The notes under the pieces were generated by a model. That model worked only from the letters and a program-made list of their open reading frames with translations. It had not been told where the DNA came from and did not search any database. Below, one piece after another: positions 1 through 11,800 of a stretch of 64,000 nucleotides of DNA; the stretch's first letter is position 1, and each line of letters opens with the position of its first letter. A program made the translations under genes and the position numbers. Location of the stretch: NCBI RefSeq assembly GCF_013184545.1, contig NZ_JAAOJA010000002.1, forward strand, positions 496,001-560,000, written 5' to 3'. Origin of the DNA: Pseudomonas tumuqii (lineage in GTDB: Bacteria; Pseudomonadota; Gammaproteobacteria; Pseudomonadales; Pseudomonadaceae).

Positions 1-1104
1 GACGGCATCGGCATGGCCCTGCGTGCCGGCGTACCGGTGCAAGACATCGAAATGTGGCAGTTCCACCCAACCGGCATCGCCGGAGCCGGTGTACTGGTGA
101 CCGAGGGTTGCCGTGGTGAAGGTGGCTATCTGATCAACAAGCATGGCGAACGTTTCATGGAACGCTATGCGCCGAACGCCAAAGACCTGGCTGGCCGCGA
201 CGTGGTTGCGCGCTCCATGGTCAAGGAAATCATCGCCGGCAACGGCTGTGGTCCGGATGGCGATCACGTCATGCTCAAGCTCGACCACCTTGGCGAAGAC
301 GTGCTGCACAGCCGTCTGCCGGGCATCTGTGAGCTGTCCAAGACCTTCGCGCATGTCGATCCGGTGGTTGCGCCGGTTCCGGTCGTACCGACCTGCCACT
401 ACATGATGGGCGGCGTGCCGACCAACATCCATGGCCAGGCCATCACCCAGGACGCCAACGGCAACGACAAGATCATCGATGGGCTGTTTGCCGTCGGTGA
501 AGTGGCCTGCGTGTCGGTGCACGGTGCCAACCGTCTGGGCGGCAACTCGCTGCTCGACCTGGTGGTGTTCGGCCGTGCGGCCGGCATCCACCTGGAAAAA
601 GCGCTGAAAGAAGGCGTGGAAGTCCGTGGTGCCAGCGAAACCGATATCGAGCAGTCGCTCAAGCGGCTGTCCGGGGTCAACGAACGCACCACCGGCGAAG
701 ACGTAGCGCCGCTGCGTAAAGAGCTGCAAACCTGCATGCAGAACTACTTCGGCGTGTTCCGTACCGGCGAATACATGCAGAAGGGCATCGAGCAACTGGC
801 CGGCCTGCGTGAGCGGATCGCGACCGTCAAGATCGCCGACAAGAGCCAGGCGTTCAACACGGCGCGTATCGAAGCGCTGGAACTGCAAAACCTTCTCGAA
901 GTGGCGGAAGCCACCGCTATCGCCGCCGAGGTTCGTAAAGAATCCCGTGGTGCCCATGCCCGCGAAGACTTCGAGGATCGCGATGACGAGAACTGGTTGT
1001 GCCATTCCCTGTACTTCCCGGGTGAAAAGCGTGTGACCAAACGTGCAGTCAACTTCTCGCCGAAGACAGTTCCGACGTTTGAACCCATGGTTCGGACTTA
1101 TTAA
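1..1104 (+). CDS. sdhA: Succinate dehydrogenase flavoprotein subunit, 3' part only
   Basis: Catalytic FAD subunit of complex II at the cytoplasmic face of the inner membrane. It oxidises succinate to fumarate and passes electrons to SdhB. The gene is already open at base 1 (frame [10 protein letters not shown]), so the N-terminal FAD-binding half and the flavin-linking histidine lie outside the window. Visible are [20 protein letters not shown], the capping domain, [20 protein letters not shown] (substrate and flavin contacts) and the family C-terminus with [14 protein letters not shown]. About 367 residues remain of the usual 590. The stop is 11 bases before the preferred sdhB start, so the two are translationally close. 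Identity is secure; only the upstream end is missing. Confidence 0.97.
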   Translation, partial: DGIGMALRAGVPVQDIEMWQFHPTGIAGAGVLVTEGCRGEGGYLINKHGERFMERYAPNAKDLAGRDVVARSMVKEIIAGNGCGPDGDHVMLKLDHLGEDVLHSRLPGICELSKTFAHVDPVVAPVPVVPTCHYMMGGVPTNIHGQAITQDANGNDKIIDGLFAVGEVACVSVHGANRLGGNSLLDLVVFGRAAGIHLEKALKEGVEVRGASETDIEQSLKRLSGVNERTTGEDVAPLRKELQTCMQNYFGVFRTGEYMQKGIEQLAGLRERIATVKIADKSQAFNTARIEALELQNLLEVAEATAIAAEVRKESRGAHAREDFEDRDDENWLCHSLYFPGEKRVTKRAVNFSPKTVPTFEPMVRTY

Positions 1105-1115
1105 GGATGGCTGAT

Positions 1116-1820
1116 ATGTTGCAAGTCAGTGTTTATCGCTACAACCCGGAGCAGGATGCTGCGCCGTTCATGCAGGACTTCCAGGTCGATACCGGCGGCA
1201 AGGACATCATGGTCCTCGACGTGCTGGCCTTGATCAAGGAACAGGATGAGGGCTTCTCCTACCGTCGCTCCTGCCGTGAAGGCGTGTGTGGTTCCGACGG
1301 CATGAATATCAACGGCAAGAATGGCCTGGCCTGCATCACCCCGCTGTCGGCGGTGGTGAAGGGCGGCAAGCTGGTGATTCGTCCTTTGCCGGGATTGCCG
1401 GTCATTCGTGACCTGGTCGTCGATATGAGCATCTTCTACAAGCAATACGAAAAGGTGCAGCCGTACCTGCAGAACGATACGCCGGCTCCGGCCATCGAAC
1501 GTCTGCAAACGCCGGAAGAGCGCGAGAAGCTGGATGGCCTCTACGAGTGCATCCTGTGTGCTTGCTGTTCGACCAGTTGCCCATCGTTCTGGTGGAATCC
1601 GGACAAGTTCCTCGGTCCCGCTGCGTTGCTGCAGGCCTATCGTTTCCTGGCCGACAGCCGCGACACCAAGACCGAAGAGCGTCTGGCTGCATTGGACGAC
1701 CCGTTCAGCGTGTTCCGTTGCCGCGGCATCATGAACTGCGTGAATGTTTGCCCTAAAGGTCTCAATCCGACCAAGGCGATCGGCCACGTACGCAACATGC
1801 TGTTGCAGAGCGGTATCTGA
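1116..1820 (+). CDS. sdhB: Succinate dehydrogenase iron-sulfur subunit
   Basis: Electron-transfer subunit of complex II, carrying electrons from the SdhA flavin to quinone. All three cluster motifs are present: SCREGVCGSDGMN plus a later Cys for the [2Fe-2S], CILCACCSTSCP for the [4Fe-4S], and CRGIMNCVNVCPKGLNP for the [3Fe-4S]/[4Fe-4S] ligands. The chosen ATG at 1116 (MLQVSVYRYNPEQD) gives 234 residues, the usual Pseudomonas length. An AAGGA at 1103-1107 is well spaced for it and overlaps the sdhA stop. An ATG at 1107 would add three residues but leaves no room for a ribosome site. A stable hairpin follows the stop before sucA. Confidence 0.97.
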   Translation: MLQVSVYRYNPEQDAAPFMQDFQVDTGGKDIMVLDVLALIKEQDEGFSYRRSCREGVCGSDGMNINGKNGLACITPLSAVVKGGKLVIRPLPGLPVIRDLVVDMSIFYKQYEKVQPYLQNDTPAPAIERLQTPEEREKLDGLYECILCACCSTSCPSFWWNPDKFLGPAALLQAYRFLADSRDTKTEERLAALDDPFSVFRCRGIMNCVNVCPKGLNPTKAIGHVRNMLLQSGI

Positions 1821-1842
1821 TTCAAAGCTTTACCTGTGACAC

Positions 1843-1874
1843 CTGCGACGCCTGGCTTGAAGCCAGCGTCGCAG
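1843..1874 (+). promoter_or_regulatory. Intra-operon hairpin between sdhB and sucA
   Basis: CTGCGACGC and TGGCTT pair with AAGCCA and GCGTCGCAG across a very short loop, leaving one unpaired C. No U-tract follows, so it is not a canonical intrinsic terminator. A second, smaller hairpin (TCCGGGC/GCCCGGA) is at 1943-1960. The 246 bases between sdhB and sucA could also hold a suc promoter; no convincing -35/-10 pair was found. Confidence 0.5.
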
Positions 1875-2066
1875 TCTAGCCAGGGCTGCAGCTCACAAAG
1901 CAGTGGCTCTAACTTTGAAAAATATGACGACCAGCAGGGGCATCCGGGCTGGTGCCCGGACTATCTGCGGGATCCGTGGTGGCTTTACCGAAGTCGCTGC
2001 TTCAAGACTTCGGAAGCCTGAACGGTTTCTTCGCCGGTGGTGTCCCCTTACCGAGGGTGACCAAGC

Positions 2067-4898
2067 ATGCAAGAAAGCGTGATGCAGCGCATGTGGAACA
2101 GTGCCCACCTATCCGGTGGTAACGCTGCCTATGTGGAAGAGCTCTATGAGCTTTACCTGCACGATCCCAACGCTGTGCCCGAAGAGTGGCGCACCTACTT
2201 TCAGAAGTTGCCGACAGATGGCAACGCTGCTACTGATGTATCGCATTCCACGGTTCGCGATCACTTCGTGTTGCTGGCGAAAAACCAGCGCCGCGCCCAG
2301 CCGGTATCCGCCGGCAGCGTGAGCAGTGAGCACGAAAAGAAGCAGGTCGAAGTCCTGCGCATGATCCAGGCATTCCGCATGCGTGGCCATCAGGCTGCCC
2401 AGCTCGATCCGCTGGGTCTGTGGCAACGGCATGCACCGGCTGATCTGTCGATCAATCACTATGGCCTGACCAATTCCGACCTGGACACCACCTTCCGTAC
2501 CGGTGGTCTGTTCATTGGCAAGGAAGAGGCTACTCTGCGTGAAATTCACGATGCGTTGCAGCAGACATATTGCCGCACCATCGGTGCCGAGTTCACCCAT
2601 ATCGTCGATTCCGAGCAGCGCAACTGGTTTGCCCAGCGTCTGGAAAGCGTGCGTGGGCGTCCGAGCATTTCCACCGAAGTGCAGAGCCACCTGCTCGAGC
2701 GTCTGACTGCCGCCGAGGGTCTGGAAAAATACCTGGGCACCAAATACCCGGGTACCAAGCGTTTCGGTCTGGAAGGCGGCGAGAGCCTGATTCCGCTGCT
2801 CGATGAAATGATCCAGCGCGCCGGCTCCTACGGCACCAAGGAAATCGTCATCGGCATGGCCCACCGTGGCCGCCTCAACGTGCTGGTCAATACCTTCGGC
2901 AAGAACCCGCGTGATCTGTTCGACGAGTTCGAGGGCAAGAAGCAGGCCGCCCTCGGTTCCGGCGACGTCAAGTATCACCAGGGGTTCTCCTCCAACGTCA
3001 TGACTGCCGGTGGCGAAGTCCACCTGGCCATGGCCTTCAACCCTTCGCACCTGGAGATCGTTTCGCCGGTGGTCGAGGGGTCGGTGCGCGCTCGTCAGGA
3101 TCGCCGCAACGACAGTACCGGCGACAAGGTGCTCCCGGTTTCGCTGCACGGTGACGCGGCGTTCGCCGGTCAGGGTGTGGTGATGGAGACCTTCCAGATG
3201 TCGCAGACCCGTGGTTTCAAGACGGGTGGCACCATCCACGTCGTGATCAACAACCAGGTCGGTTTCACCATCAGCAACCCGGAAGACTCGCGCTCCACCG
3301 AGTACTGTACCGACGTGGCGAAGATGATCCAGGCGCCGATCCTGCACGTGAATGGCGATGACCCGGAAGCGGTGCTGTTCGTCACCCAGCTGGCCGTCGA
3401 CTATCGCATGCAGTTCAAGCGCGATGTGGTGATCGATCTGGTTTGTTACCGCCGCCGCGGTCACAACGAGGCCGATGAACCAAGCGGCACCCAGCCGATG
3501 ATGTACCAGCAGATCAGCAAGCAGCGCACCACCCGTGAGCTGTATGCCGAGGTGCTGACTGCGGCCGTGCGCCACTCTGCCGATGATGTGCAGAGCAAGA
3601 TCGACGATTACCGCACCGCACTGGACAATGGCCAGCATGTGGTCAAGAGCCTGGTCAAGGAACCGAACAAGGAGTTGTTCGTCGACTGGCGTCCGTACCT
3701 GGACCATACCTGGACCGCCCGTCACGACACCCGTTTCGAACTCAAGACCCTGCAGGATCTGTCCGCCAAGCTGCTGGAAATCCCGGAAGGTTTCGTGGTT
3801 CAGCGCCAGGTCGCGAAGATTCTCGAAGACCGTCAGAAGATGGGCGCCGGTGCGCTGCCGATCAACTGGGGCTACGCCGAAACCATGGCCTACGCCACCC
3901 TGTTGTTCGAAGGTCACCCGATCCGCATGACCGGCCAGGACATTGGCCGTGGCACCTTCTCGCACCGTCATGCGGTGCTGCACAACCAGAAGGAGCCGGG
4001 TACCCACGTACCGCTCAAGCACCTGTACAGCGGCCAGCCGCGTTTCGACCTGTACGACTCGCTGCTGTCGGAAGAGGCTGCGCTGGCATTCGAATATGGT
4101 TACGCCACCACCAAGCCGGATGCATTGGTCATTTGGGAAGCCCAGTTCGGCGACTTCGCCAACGGTGCCCAGGTGGTGATCGATCAGTTCATCACCAGCG
4201 GCGAGCACAAGTGGGGCCGCCTGTGTGGTCTGACCATGCTGTTGCCACACGGTTATGAAGGGCAGGGCCCGGAGCACTCCTCCGCGCGCCTCGAGCGTTT
4301 CCTGCAACTGAGCGCCGAGCACAACATCCAGGTGTGTGTGCCGACTACGCCGGCGCAGGTCTACCACATGTTGCGGCGCCAGGTGATCCGTCCACTGCGC
4401 AAGCCGCTTATCGCCCTGACGCCGAAGTCGCTGCTGCGCCACAAGTTGGCCATCTCGACTCTGGAAGATCTGGCCGATGGCTCGTTCCAGACCGTGATTG
4501 CAGAGATCGATGCCATCGATCCGAAGAAGGTCGAGCGCATGATCCTGTGCAGCGGCAAGGTTTACTACGACCTGCTGGAGAAGCGCCGTGCCGAGGCTCG
4601 CGAAGATATCGCCATCGTGCGTATCGAGCAGCTCTATCCGTTCCCGGAAGAAGACCTGGCCGAAGTTCTCGCGGCGTACAAGCACCTCAAGCACATCGTC
4701 TGGTGTCAGGAAGAGCCGATGAACCAGGGTGCCTGGTATTGCAGTCAGCATCACATGCGTCGCGTTGCCACCGCGTACAAGAAGACACTGTTCCTCGAGT
4801 ACGCCGGCCGCGAAGGCTCTGCTGCACCGGCCTGTGGTTACGCTTCGATGCACGCCGAACAGCAGGAAAAACTGCTGCAAGACGCCTTCACCGTTTAA
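2067..4898 (+). CDS. sucA: 2-oxoglutarate dehydrogenase E1 component
   Basis: Thiamine-diphosphate decarboxylase subunit of the 2-oxoglutarate dehydrogenase complex in the cytoplasm. It decarboxylates 2-oxoglutarate and transfers the succinyl group to the lipoyl arm of SucB. The 943-residue length is normal. The N-terminus has the family opening with NAAYVEELYELYLHDPNAVP. The ThDP/Mg region shows HGDAAFAGQGVVMET followed by INNQVGFTIS, and MAHRGRLNVLVN lies upstream of it. The C-terminal transketolase-like part includes GQDIGRGTFSHRHAVLHNQK and LPHGYEGQGPEHSSARLERF. GAGGGTGA at 2053-2060 serves the ATG. It sits in the same orientation as sdhB and sucB, with hairpins in both flanking gaps. Confidence 0.98.
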   Translation: MQESVMQRMWNSAHLSGGNAAYVEELYELYLHDPNAVPEEWRTYFQKLPTDGNAATDVSHSTVRDHFVLLAKNQRRAQPVSAGSVSSEHEKKQVEVLRMIQAFRMRGHQAAQLDPLGLWQRHAPADLSINHYGLTNSDLDTTFRTGGLFIGKEEATLREIHDALQQTYCRTIGAEFTHIVDSEQRNWFAQRLESVRGRPSISTEVQSHLLERLTAAEGLEKYLGTKYPGTKRFGLEGGESLIPLLDEMIQRAGSYGTKEIVIGMAHRGRLNVLVNTFGKNPRDLFDEFEGKKQAALGSGDVKYHQGFSSNVMTAGGEVHLAMAFNPSHLEIVSPVVEGSVRARQDRRNDSTGDKVLPVSLHGDAAFAGQGVVMETFQMSQTRGFKTGGTIHVVINNQVGFTISNPEDSRSTEYCTDVAKMIQAPILHVNGDDPEAVLFVTQLAVDYRMQFKRDVVIDLVCYRRRGHNEADEPSGTQPMMYQQISKQRTTRELYAEVLTAAVRHSADDVQSKIDDYRTALDNGQHVVKSLVKEPNKELFVDWRPYLDHTWTARHDTRFELKTLQDLSAKLLEIPEGFVVQRQVAKILEDRQKMGAGALPINWGYAETMAYATLLFEGHPIRMTGQDIGRGTFSHRHAVLHNQKEPGTHVPLKHLYSGQPRFDLYDSLLSEEAALAFEYGYATTKPDALVIWEAQFGDFANGAQVVIDQFITSGEHKWGRLCGLTMLLPHGYEGQGPEHSSARLERFLQLSAEHNIQVCVPTTPAQVYHMLRRQVIRPLRKPLIALTPKSLLRHKLAISTLEDLADGSFQTVIAEIDAIDPKKVERMILCSGKVYYDLLEKRRAEAREDIAIVRIEQLYPFPEEDLAEVLAAYKHLKHIVWCQEEPMNQGAWYCSQHHMRRVATAYKKTLFLEYAGREGSAAPACGYASMHAEQQEKLLQDAFTV

Positions 4899-4911
4899 CG
4901 CCTTTGCGCAA

Positions 4912-4935
4912 GAGGCGGCCTGATGAGGCCGCCTC
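4912..4935 (+). promoter_or_regulatory. Intra-operon hairpin between sucA and sucB
   Basis: GAGGCGGCCT and AGGCCGCCTC form a perfect 10-bp stem with a GATG loop, 14 bases after the sucA stop. No run of T follows. It is likely an mRNA-stabilising or partial attenuation structure rather than an end of transcription, since sucB starts 34 bases later. Confidence 0.55.
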
Positions 4936-4968
4936 GTCGAACAAACCGAATTTAAGGAACCACACAGA

Positions 4969-6192
4969 ATGGCTATCGAGATCAAAGCCCCTACTTTCCC
5001 GGAATCGGTTGCCGACGGCACCGTGGCCACGTGGCACAAGAAGCCGGGCGATGCGGTCAAGCGCGACGAACTGATCGTCGACATCGAAACCGATAAAGTA
5101 GTGATCGAAGTGCTGGCCGAGGCCGACGGTGTCCTCGCTGAAATCGTCAAGAACGAAGGCGACACCGTGCTCAGCAATGAACTGCTGGGTACCTTGAGCG
5201 AAGGTGGTGCTGCTGCTCCTGCACCCGCCGCCGCCCAGGCTGCTGCGCCTGTTGCTGCCGCGGCTCCCGGTATTGCGGCTGATGATCAAATCCTCTCGCC
5301 GGCCGCACGCAAGCTGGCTGAAGAGAATGGCATCGACCCGAACAGCATTGCCGGCACCGGCAAGGGTGGTCGGGTGACCAAGGAAGACGTGGTCGCTGCC
5401 GCCTCCGCCAAGAAAAACGCCCCGGCCCCTGCGCCAGTTGCCAAGCCTGCTGCCCCGGCAGCTGCCGCGCCGGTATTGGCCGTCGGTGATCGGGTCGAGA
5501 AGCGCGTACCTATGACCCGCCTGCGTGCCAAGGTGGCCGAGCGCCTGGTCGAAGCCCAGTCCACCATGGCCATGCTGACCACCTTCAACGAAGTCGACAT
5601 GACCGAAGTCATGGCCCTGCGTTCGAAGTACAAGGACCTGTTCGAGAAGTCCCACAACGGCGTGCGCCTGGGCTTCATGTCGTTCTTCGTCAAGGCCACC
5701 ACCGAAGCGCTGAAGCGTTTCCCGGCGGTTAACGCCTCGATCGACGGCACCGATATCGTCTACCACGGCTACTCCGACATCGGTGTTGCCGTATCGAGCG
5801 ACCGCGGCCTGGTGGTGCCGGTATTGCGCAATGCCGAGCTGATGAGCCTGGCCGAAATCGAAGGTGGCATCGCGACCTTCGGCAAGAAGGCCAAAGAAGG
5901 CAAGCTGTCGATCGACGACATGACCGGTGGCACGTTCACCATCACCAACGGTGGTACCTTCGGTTCGATGATGTCGACGCCGATCGTCAACCCGCCGCAA
6001 GCCGCCATCCTGGGGATGCACAACATCCTGCAGCGCCCGATGGCCATCAACGGTCAGGTTGTTATCCGGCCGATGATGTACCTGGCGCTGTCTTACGATC
6101 ACCGCCTGATCGACGGCAAGGAAGCGGTGAGCTTCCTGGTGACCATCAAGAACCTGCTGGAAGATCCGGCTCGTCTGCTGCTGGATATCTAA
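4969..6192 (+). CDS. sucB: Dihydrolipoyl succinyltransferase (E2 of 2-oxoglutarate dehydrogenase)
   Basis: Core subunit of the 2-oxoglutarate dehydrogenase complex; it moves the succinyl group from lipoyl-lysine to CoA. The single lipoyl domain (about 1-77) has the acceptor lysine at residue 43 in [11 protein letters not shown]. An Ala/Pro-rich hinge follows, then the E1/E3-binding domain at about 106-142 ([14 protein letters not shown]), a second Ala/Pro linker, and the catalytic domain from about 175. The catalytic domain ends with [14 protein letters not shown], which carries the active His and Asp. The length of 407 residues is typical. TAAGGA upstream of the ATG at 4969 is the ribosome site. 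It lies between sucA and lpd. Confidence 0.98.
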   Translation: MAIEIKAPTFPESVADGTVATWHKKPGDAVKRDELIVDIETDKVVIEVLAEADGVLAEIVKNEGDTVLSNELLGTLSEGGAAAPAPAAAQAAAPVAAAAPGIAADDQILSPAARKLAEENGIDPNSIAGTGKGGRVTKEDVVAAASAKKNAPAPAPVAKPAAPAAAAPVLAVGDRVEKRVPMTRLRAKVAERLVEAQSTMAMLTTFNEVDMTEVMALRSKYKDLFEKSHNGVRLGFMSFFVKATTEALKRFPAVNASIDGTDIVYHGYSDIGVAVSSDRGLVVPVLRNAELMSLAEIEGGIATFGKKAKEGKLSIDDMTGGTFTITNGGTFGSMMSTPIVNPPQAAILGMHNILQRPMAINGQVVIRPMMYLALSYDHRLIDGKEAVSFLVTIKNLLEDPARLLLDI

Positions 6193-7692
<1,500 letters not shown>

Positions 7693-7766
7693 GTAGTCGT
7701 TTGTAAGCCGCTGCACCGGCTGCTGCTTGCAGCTCACCGGTGCTGGCGAGGTTACAAGAAGAACCA

Positions 7767-7814
7767 CGGCGGTCTGCCCGCGCTTGAGCCTGGCTCAAGC
7801 GCGGAACGCCGCCG
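7767..7814 (+). promoter_or_regulatory. Large hairpin between lpd and sucC
   Basis: CCGCGCTTGAGCC (7778-7790) and GGCTCAAGCGCGG (7792-7804) form a perfect 13-bp stem around one base. CGGCGG (7767-7772) and CCGCCG (7809-7814) extend it outward. No U-tract follows. It fills the middle of the 208-base gap between lpd and sucC, the largest gap within the suc part of the cluster. It could reduce read-through, protect a processed 3' end, or be a remnant of a repeat. Confidence 0.55.
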
Positions 7815-7900
7815 GACTGCTCGCAGAAGCAGTCACAGGTGGTGCGGCATCCCAAGTGCAGCACCGAATGCGCAATACCTAACGAAGACGGTAGACAAGC

Positions 7901-9067
7901 ATGAATCTCCACGAGTATCAGGGTAAGCAGCTGTTCGCTGAATACGGCCTGCCCGTATCCAAGGGTTTCGCCGTAAGCACTCCGGAAGAAGCCGCAGCAG
8001 CCTGCGAAAAAATTGGCGGCACCGAATGGGTCGTCAAGGCTCAGGTGCATGCCGGTGGCCGCGGTAAAGCGGGCGGCGTGAAGCTGGTCAAGAGCAAGGA
8101 AGACGCCAAGGCCTTCGCCGCCAACTGGCTGGGCAAGCGTCTGGTGACCTACCAGACCGACGCCACCGGTCAGCCGGTCAACCAGATTCTGGTTGAGTCC
8201 TGCACCGACATCGCCAAAGAGCTGTATCTGGGTGCGGTAGTCGATCGCTCCAGCCGCCGCATCGTGTTCATGGCATCCACCGAAGGTGGCGTGGACATCG
8301 AGAAGATTGCTCACGATACTCCTGAGAAAATTCTCAAAGCCACTATCGATCCGCTGGTCGGCGCACAGCCGTTCCAGGGCCGCGAACTGGCTTTCCAGCT
8401 GGGTCTGGAAGGCGATCAGGTCAAGCAGTTCACCCACATCTTCGTGGGCCTGGCCAAGCTGTTCCAGGACTACGACCTGGCTCTGCTGGAAGTGAACCCG
8501 CTGGTAATCAAGGCCGATGGCAACCTGCATTGCCTCGACGCCAAGATCAACATCGACAGCAACGCCATGTACCGTCAGCCGAAGCTGCGGGCCATGCACG
8601 ATCCGTCCCAGGACGATCCGCGCGAAGCTCATGCGGCCAAGTTCGAACTGAACTATGTGGCCCTTGAAGGCAACATCGGTTGCATGGTCAACGGTGCCGG
8701 CCTGGCCATGGGTACCATGGACATCGTCAACCTGCACGGCGGTCAGCCAGCCAACTTCCTCGACGTGGGTGGCGGCGCGACCAAAGAGCGCGTGACCGAA
8801 GCGTTCAAGATCATCCTCTCCGACGACAACGTCAAAGCTGTTCTGGTGAACATCTTCGGCGGCATCGTGCGTTGCGACATGATTGCCGAAGGCATCATCG
8901 GCGCAGTCAAGGAAGTCGGCGTGAAGATTCCGGTCGTGGTTCGTCTGGAAGGCAACAACGCCGACCTGGGCGCAAAAGTACTGGCTGAAAGTGGCTTGAA
9001 CATCATCGCGGCAACCAGCCTGACCGACGCTGCTCAGCAAGTCGTCAAAGCTGCGGAGGGCAAGTAA
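7901..9067 (+). CDS. sucC: Succinyl-CoA synthetase (ADP-forming) beta subunit
   Basis: ATP-grasp subunit of the enzyme that converts succinyl-CoA plus NDP and phosphate to succinate plus NTP and CoA. The sequence opens [19 protein letters not shown]. It has the nucleotide-binding [20 protein letters not shown] and the C-terminal ligase domain with [15 protein letters not shown] and [17 protein letters not shown]. The length of 388 residues is normal. The stop TAA shares its final A with the sucD ATG (TAATG), so the two subunits are translationally coupled, which fits equal stoichiometry. A large hairpin lies upstream and the ribosome site before 7901 is weak. Confidence 0.98.
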   Translation: MNLHEYQGKQLFAEYGLPVSKGFAVSTPEEAAAACEKIGGTEWVVKAQVHAGGRGKAGGVKLVKSKEDAKAFAANWLGKRLVTYQTDATGQPVNQILVESCTDIAKELYLGAVVDRSSRRIVFMASTEGGVDIEKIAHDTPEKILKATIDPLVGAQPFQGRELAFQLGLEGDQVKQFTHIFVGLAKLFQDYDLALLEVNPLVIKADGNLHCLDAKINIDSNAMYRQPKLRAMHDPSQDDPREAHAAKFELNYVALEGNIGCMVNGAGLAMGTMDIVNLHGGQPANFLDVGGGATKERVTEAFKIILSDDNVKAVLVNIFGGIVRCDMIAEGIIGAVKEVGVKIPVVVRLEGNNADLGAKVLAESGLNIIAATSLTDAAQQVVKAAEGK

Positions 9068-9954
9068 TGAGCGTCCTGATCAATAAAGACACCAAAGTAA
9101 TCTGCCAGGGCTTCACCGGCTCGCAAGGCACTTTCCACTCCGAACAAGCCATCGCCTACGGCACCAAGATGGTTGGCGGCGTGACCCCGGGTAAAGGCGG
9201 CAGCACGCACCTGAACCTGCCGGTGTTCAACACCGTGAAAGAAGCCGTAGCCGCCACTGGCGCTACTGCCAGCGTGATCTACGTGCCGGCTCCTTTCTGC
9301 AAGGACTCGATCCTGGAAGCGGCCTTCGGCGGCATCAAGCTGATCGTCTGCATCACCGAAGGCATCGCGACCATCGACATGCTCGAAGCCAAGGTCAAGT
9401 GCGACGAACTGGGCGTGGTCCTGATCGGCCCGAACTGCCCAGGCGTGATCACACCGGGCGAGTGCAAGATCGGCATCATGCCGGGCCACATCCACCTGCC
9501 AGGCAAAGTAGGCATCGTGTCGCGTTCCGGCACCCTGACTTACGAAGCCGTGAAGCAGACCACCGACGCCGGCTTCGGCCAGTCCACTTGCGTGGGCATC
9601 GGCGGTGACCCGATCCCGGGCTCCAACTTCATCGACATCCTGAAATTGTTCCAGGAAGACCCGAAGACCGAAGCGATCGTGATGATCGGCGAGATCGGCG
9701 GTTCGGCTGAAGAAGAAGCGGCTGCCTACATCAAGGCCCACGTGACCAAGCCGGTGGTGTCCTACATCGCTGGTGTGACTGCCCCTGCGGGCAAGCGCAT
9801 GGGCCATGCTGGCGCCATCATCTCCGGCGGCAAGGGCACTGCGGACGAGAAGTTCGCTGCGCTGCAAGACGCTGGTGTGAAAACCGTGCGTTCCCTGGCT
9901 GACATCGGCAAGGCCCTGGCCGAGCTGACCGGTTGGGAAGTCAAAAACGCCTAA
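9067..9954 (+). CDS. sucD: Succinyl-CoA synthetase (ADP-forming) alpha subunit
   Basis: CoA-binding and phosphohistidine subunit that pairs with Suc[20 protein letters not shown] is the N-terminal CoA-binding fold. [20 protein letters not shown] and [10 protein letters not shown] follow. The phosphorylated histidine lies in [19 protein letters not shown]. The length of 295 residues is typical. The start overlaps the sucC stop by one base, and the operon ends with a canonical terminator 19 bases downstream. This is the last gene of the sdh-suc unit. Confidence 0.98.
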   Translation: MSVLINKDTKVICQGFTGSQGTFHSEQAIAYGTKMVGGVTPGKGGSTHLNLPVFNTVKEAVAATGATASVIYVPAPFCKDSILEAAFGGIKLIVCITEGIATIDMLEAKVKCDELGVVLIGPNCPGVITPGECKIGIMPGHIHLPGKVGIVSRSGTLTYEAVKQTTDAGFGQSTCVGIGGDPIPGSNFIDILKLFQEDPKTEAIVMIGEIGGSAEEEAAAYIKAHVTKPVVSYIAGVTAPAGKRMGHAGAIISGGKGTADEKFAALQDAGVKTVRSLADIGKALAELTGWEVKNA

Positions 9955-9972
9955 GCGTTGCTGACTGTAAAG

Positions 9973-9998
9973 AGGCCACCTTCGGGTGGCCTTTTTTG
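9973..9998 (+). terminator. Intrinsic terminator of the sdh-suc operon
   Basis: AGGCCACC and GGTGGCCT form a perfect 8-bp stem around a TTCG tetraloop and run directly into TTTTT. It lies 19 bases after the sucD stop. This is the only canonical U-tract terminator in the sdh-suc cluster within the window. Confidence 0.93.
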
Positions 9999-10390
9999 TT
10001 AGCCATGTCTCAATGGCCTGTTGAGATAGCCTAAGGGCGGGCGTTAGCCCAGCAAGATGCCGATTTGACGGCGCTGGGCTTGAGCGCAGGCCGCAACGAA
10101 TCCCCAGCGAAGACCAGGCGTCCCCCTGGCTCCTGCCGTGTGATGAGTGTCTGGGCTCGGCCGGGCGAACTGTTGTCGATGCGACAGCTTTTTATCTTGG
10201 TTCGACAGTCTGACCTGTGTCAGTGCCGCGCAAATGGCAAATTCGTTAGGCTGGCAACTATTCGCGCCTTGGCCGCCACAAGCGGGTAGCGGTGCAGCAG
10301 CGGCTCAGCCCAACCGGCAGGGCGACGTTTCCCCCGATCCTTCGGGAAACCCTCGGAATTCATATTTTTCTGCCTGTGGTATTGCCCTCT
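9999..10390. other. Intergenic region between the sucD terminator and brnQ
   Basis: About 390 bases with no convincing gene. Short open frames on both strands lack ribosome sites and recognisable composition. The stretch from about 10190 is more AT-rich and is the likely site of the brnQ promoter, but no good -35/-10 pair was found. CCCCGATCCTTCGGGAAACC near 10334 can form a small stem-loop just upstream of the gene. A control leader would fit here, but no leader peptide rich in Leu, Ile or Val was seen. Confidence 0.4.
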
Positions 10391-11704
10391 ATGACTCGTT
10401 TGCAAGGCTCGGATCTCCTGGCCCTCGGCTTCATGACTTTTGCCCTGTTTCTCGGCGCCGGCAACATCATCTTCCCGCCCAGTGCCGGTATGGCGGCGGG
10501 CGAGAATATTGGCCTGGCGGCCCTGGGTTTCCTGCTCACCGGTGTCGGCTTGCCGCTGCTCACCATTGTCGCCCTGGCCCGGGTCGGCGGCGGTATGGCA
10601 CTGCTCACCGCACCGCTGGGCAAGCGCGCCGGGATGCTGTTTGCGGTGGCGGTGTACCTGGCCATCGGCCCGCTGTTCGCCACGCCGCGTACTGCGGTGG
10701 TGTCTTTCGAGATGGCGGTGGCGCCGTTCACCGGCAATTCGGCTACACCACTGCTGATCTACAGCCTGGCGTATTTCGCGGCGGTGCTGTTCCTGTCGCT
10801 CAACCCGGGGCAACTGGTCGATCGCATCGGTAAATTCATTGCGCCGGTGCTCTTGGCGGCGCTCCTGGTTCTGGGGGGCGCTGCATTGCTGATGCCTGCC
10901 GGCGAGATTGGCCAGGTTGCCGCGGACTATCAGGCGGCGCCCTTCGTCCAGGGCTTCCTGCAGGGCTACCTGACCATGGATACCCTTGGCGCGCTGGTGT
11001 TCGGCATCGTGATTGCCACGGCCATCCGCGACCGGGGGGTGACCGATGGCGCGTTGATCACGCGCTATTCGGTGATTGCCGGACTGATTGCGGCCGTTGG
11101 GTTGTCCTTGGTGTACCTGGCATTGTTCTACCTGGGGGCGACCAGCCAGGGTATTGCCGGTGAAGCGCAGAATGGCGTGCAAATCCTCACCGCCTATGTC
11201 CAGTACACCTTCGGTACCGCTGGCAGCCTGCTGCTGGCAGTGGTGATCACCCTGGCTTGTCTGACCACGGCAGTGGGTTTGCTGACGGCCTGCGGCGAGT
11301 TTTTCAGCAGCCTGCTGCCGGTGTCCTACCGGGTGGTAGTGGTGGTGTTCGGTTTGTTCAGTCTGCTGGTGGCCAATCAGGGCTTGACCCAGTTGATCAG
11401 CATTTCGGTACCGGTGCTGGTGGGGCTCTATCCGCTGGCTATCGTGCTGGTTGCATTGAGCCTGCTGGATAACCTGTGGCTGTCGTCCCGTCGGGTATTC
11501 GTCCCGGTGATGTCGGTGACACTGGTCTTCGGCCTGATCGATGGCTTCGCCGCCGCGGGCTTCAGTCAGTTGCTGCCGTCATTGTTCAGCGAGTTGCCAC
11601 TGGCTGGCGAGAGCCTCGGCTGGTTGCTGCCGGTGCTGGTCACCTTGTTGTTGGCATCGCTGCTCGACCGTCTGCGGGGAAAGACGCAGGGAGCATTGGC
11701 CTGA
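10391..11704 (+). CDS. brnQ: Branched-chain amino-acid transport carrier (LIVCS family)
   Basis: Sodium-coupled inner-membrane carrier for leucine, isoleucine and valine. In P. aeruginosa the gene at this place after sucD is braB. The N-terminus LQGSDLLALGFMTFALFLGA, then GNIIFPPSAGMAAGEN, is the family signature, and about twelve hydrophobic segments follow through to the C-terminus. The ATG at 10391 gives 437 residues and starts four residues before the conserved LLALGFM. Upstream in-frame GTG starts would add an unrelated extension. The ribosome site is poor. It stands alone behind the suc terminator and converges on a chemoreceptor gene. Confidence 0.9.
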   Translation: MTRLQGSDLLALGFMTFALFLGAGNIIFPPSAGMAAGENIGLAALGFLLTGVGLPLLTIVALARVGGGMALLTAPLGKRAGMLFAVAVYLAIGPLFATPRTAVVSFEMAVAPFTGNSATPLLIYSLAYFAAVLFLSLNPGQLVDRIGKFIAPVLLAALLVLGGAALLMPAGEIGQVAADYQAAPFVQGFLQGYLTMDTLGALVFGIVIATAIRDRGVTDGALITRYSVIAGLIAAVGLSLVYLALFYLGATSQGIAGEAQNGVQILTAYVQYTFGTAGSLLLAVVITLACLTTAVGLLTACGEFFSSLLPVSYRVVVVVFGLFSLLVANQGLTQLISISVPVLVGLYPLAIVLVALSLLDNLWLSSRRVFVPVMSVTLVFGLIDGFAAAGFSQLLPSLFSELPLAGESLGWLLPVLVTLLLASLLDRLRGKTQGALA

Positions 11705-11800
11705 TGCTTCGCTTAAGGGCGTGTGCAGGCAGCCAGGATCACGGTGTCGGACGTCCATGGCCCTGGCTGTTTGAGTCCGTGATGGCAATCCCCAGGTTGT

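Noticed and set aside
2109..5177. A 1022-residue frame on the minus strand across sucA/sucB
   Set aside because: It is a shadow of the high third-position GC of sucA and sucB. It has no ribosome site or recognisable protein, and the plus-strand genes are unambiguous.
11730..11769. Possible terminator CAGCCAGG...CCTGGCTG between brnQ and the chemoreceptor
   Set aside because: The stem has only 8 bp and a 24-base loop, with three T at most, so it is too weak to call as an intrinsic terminator.
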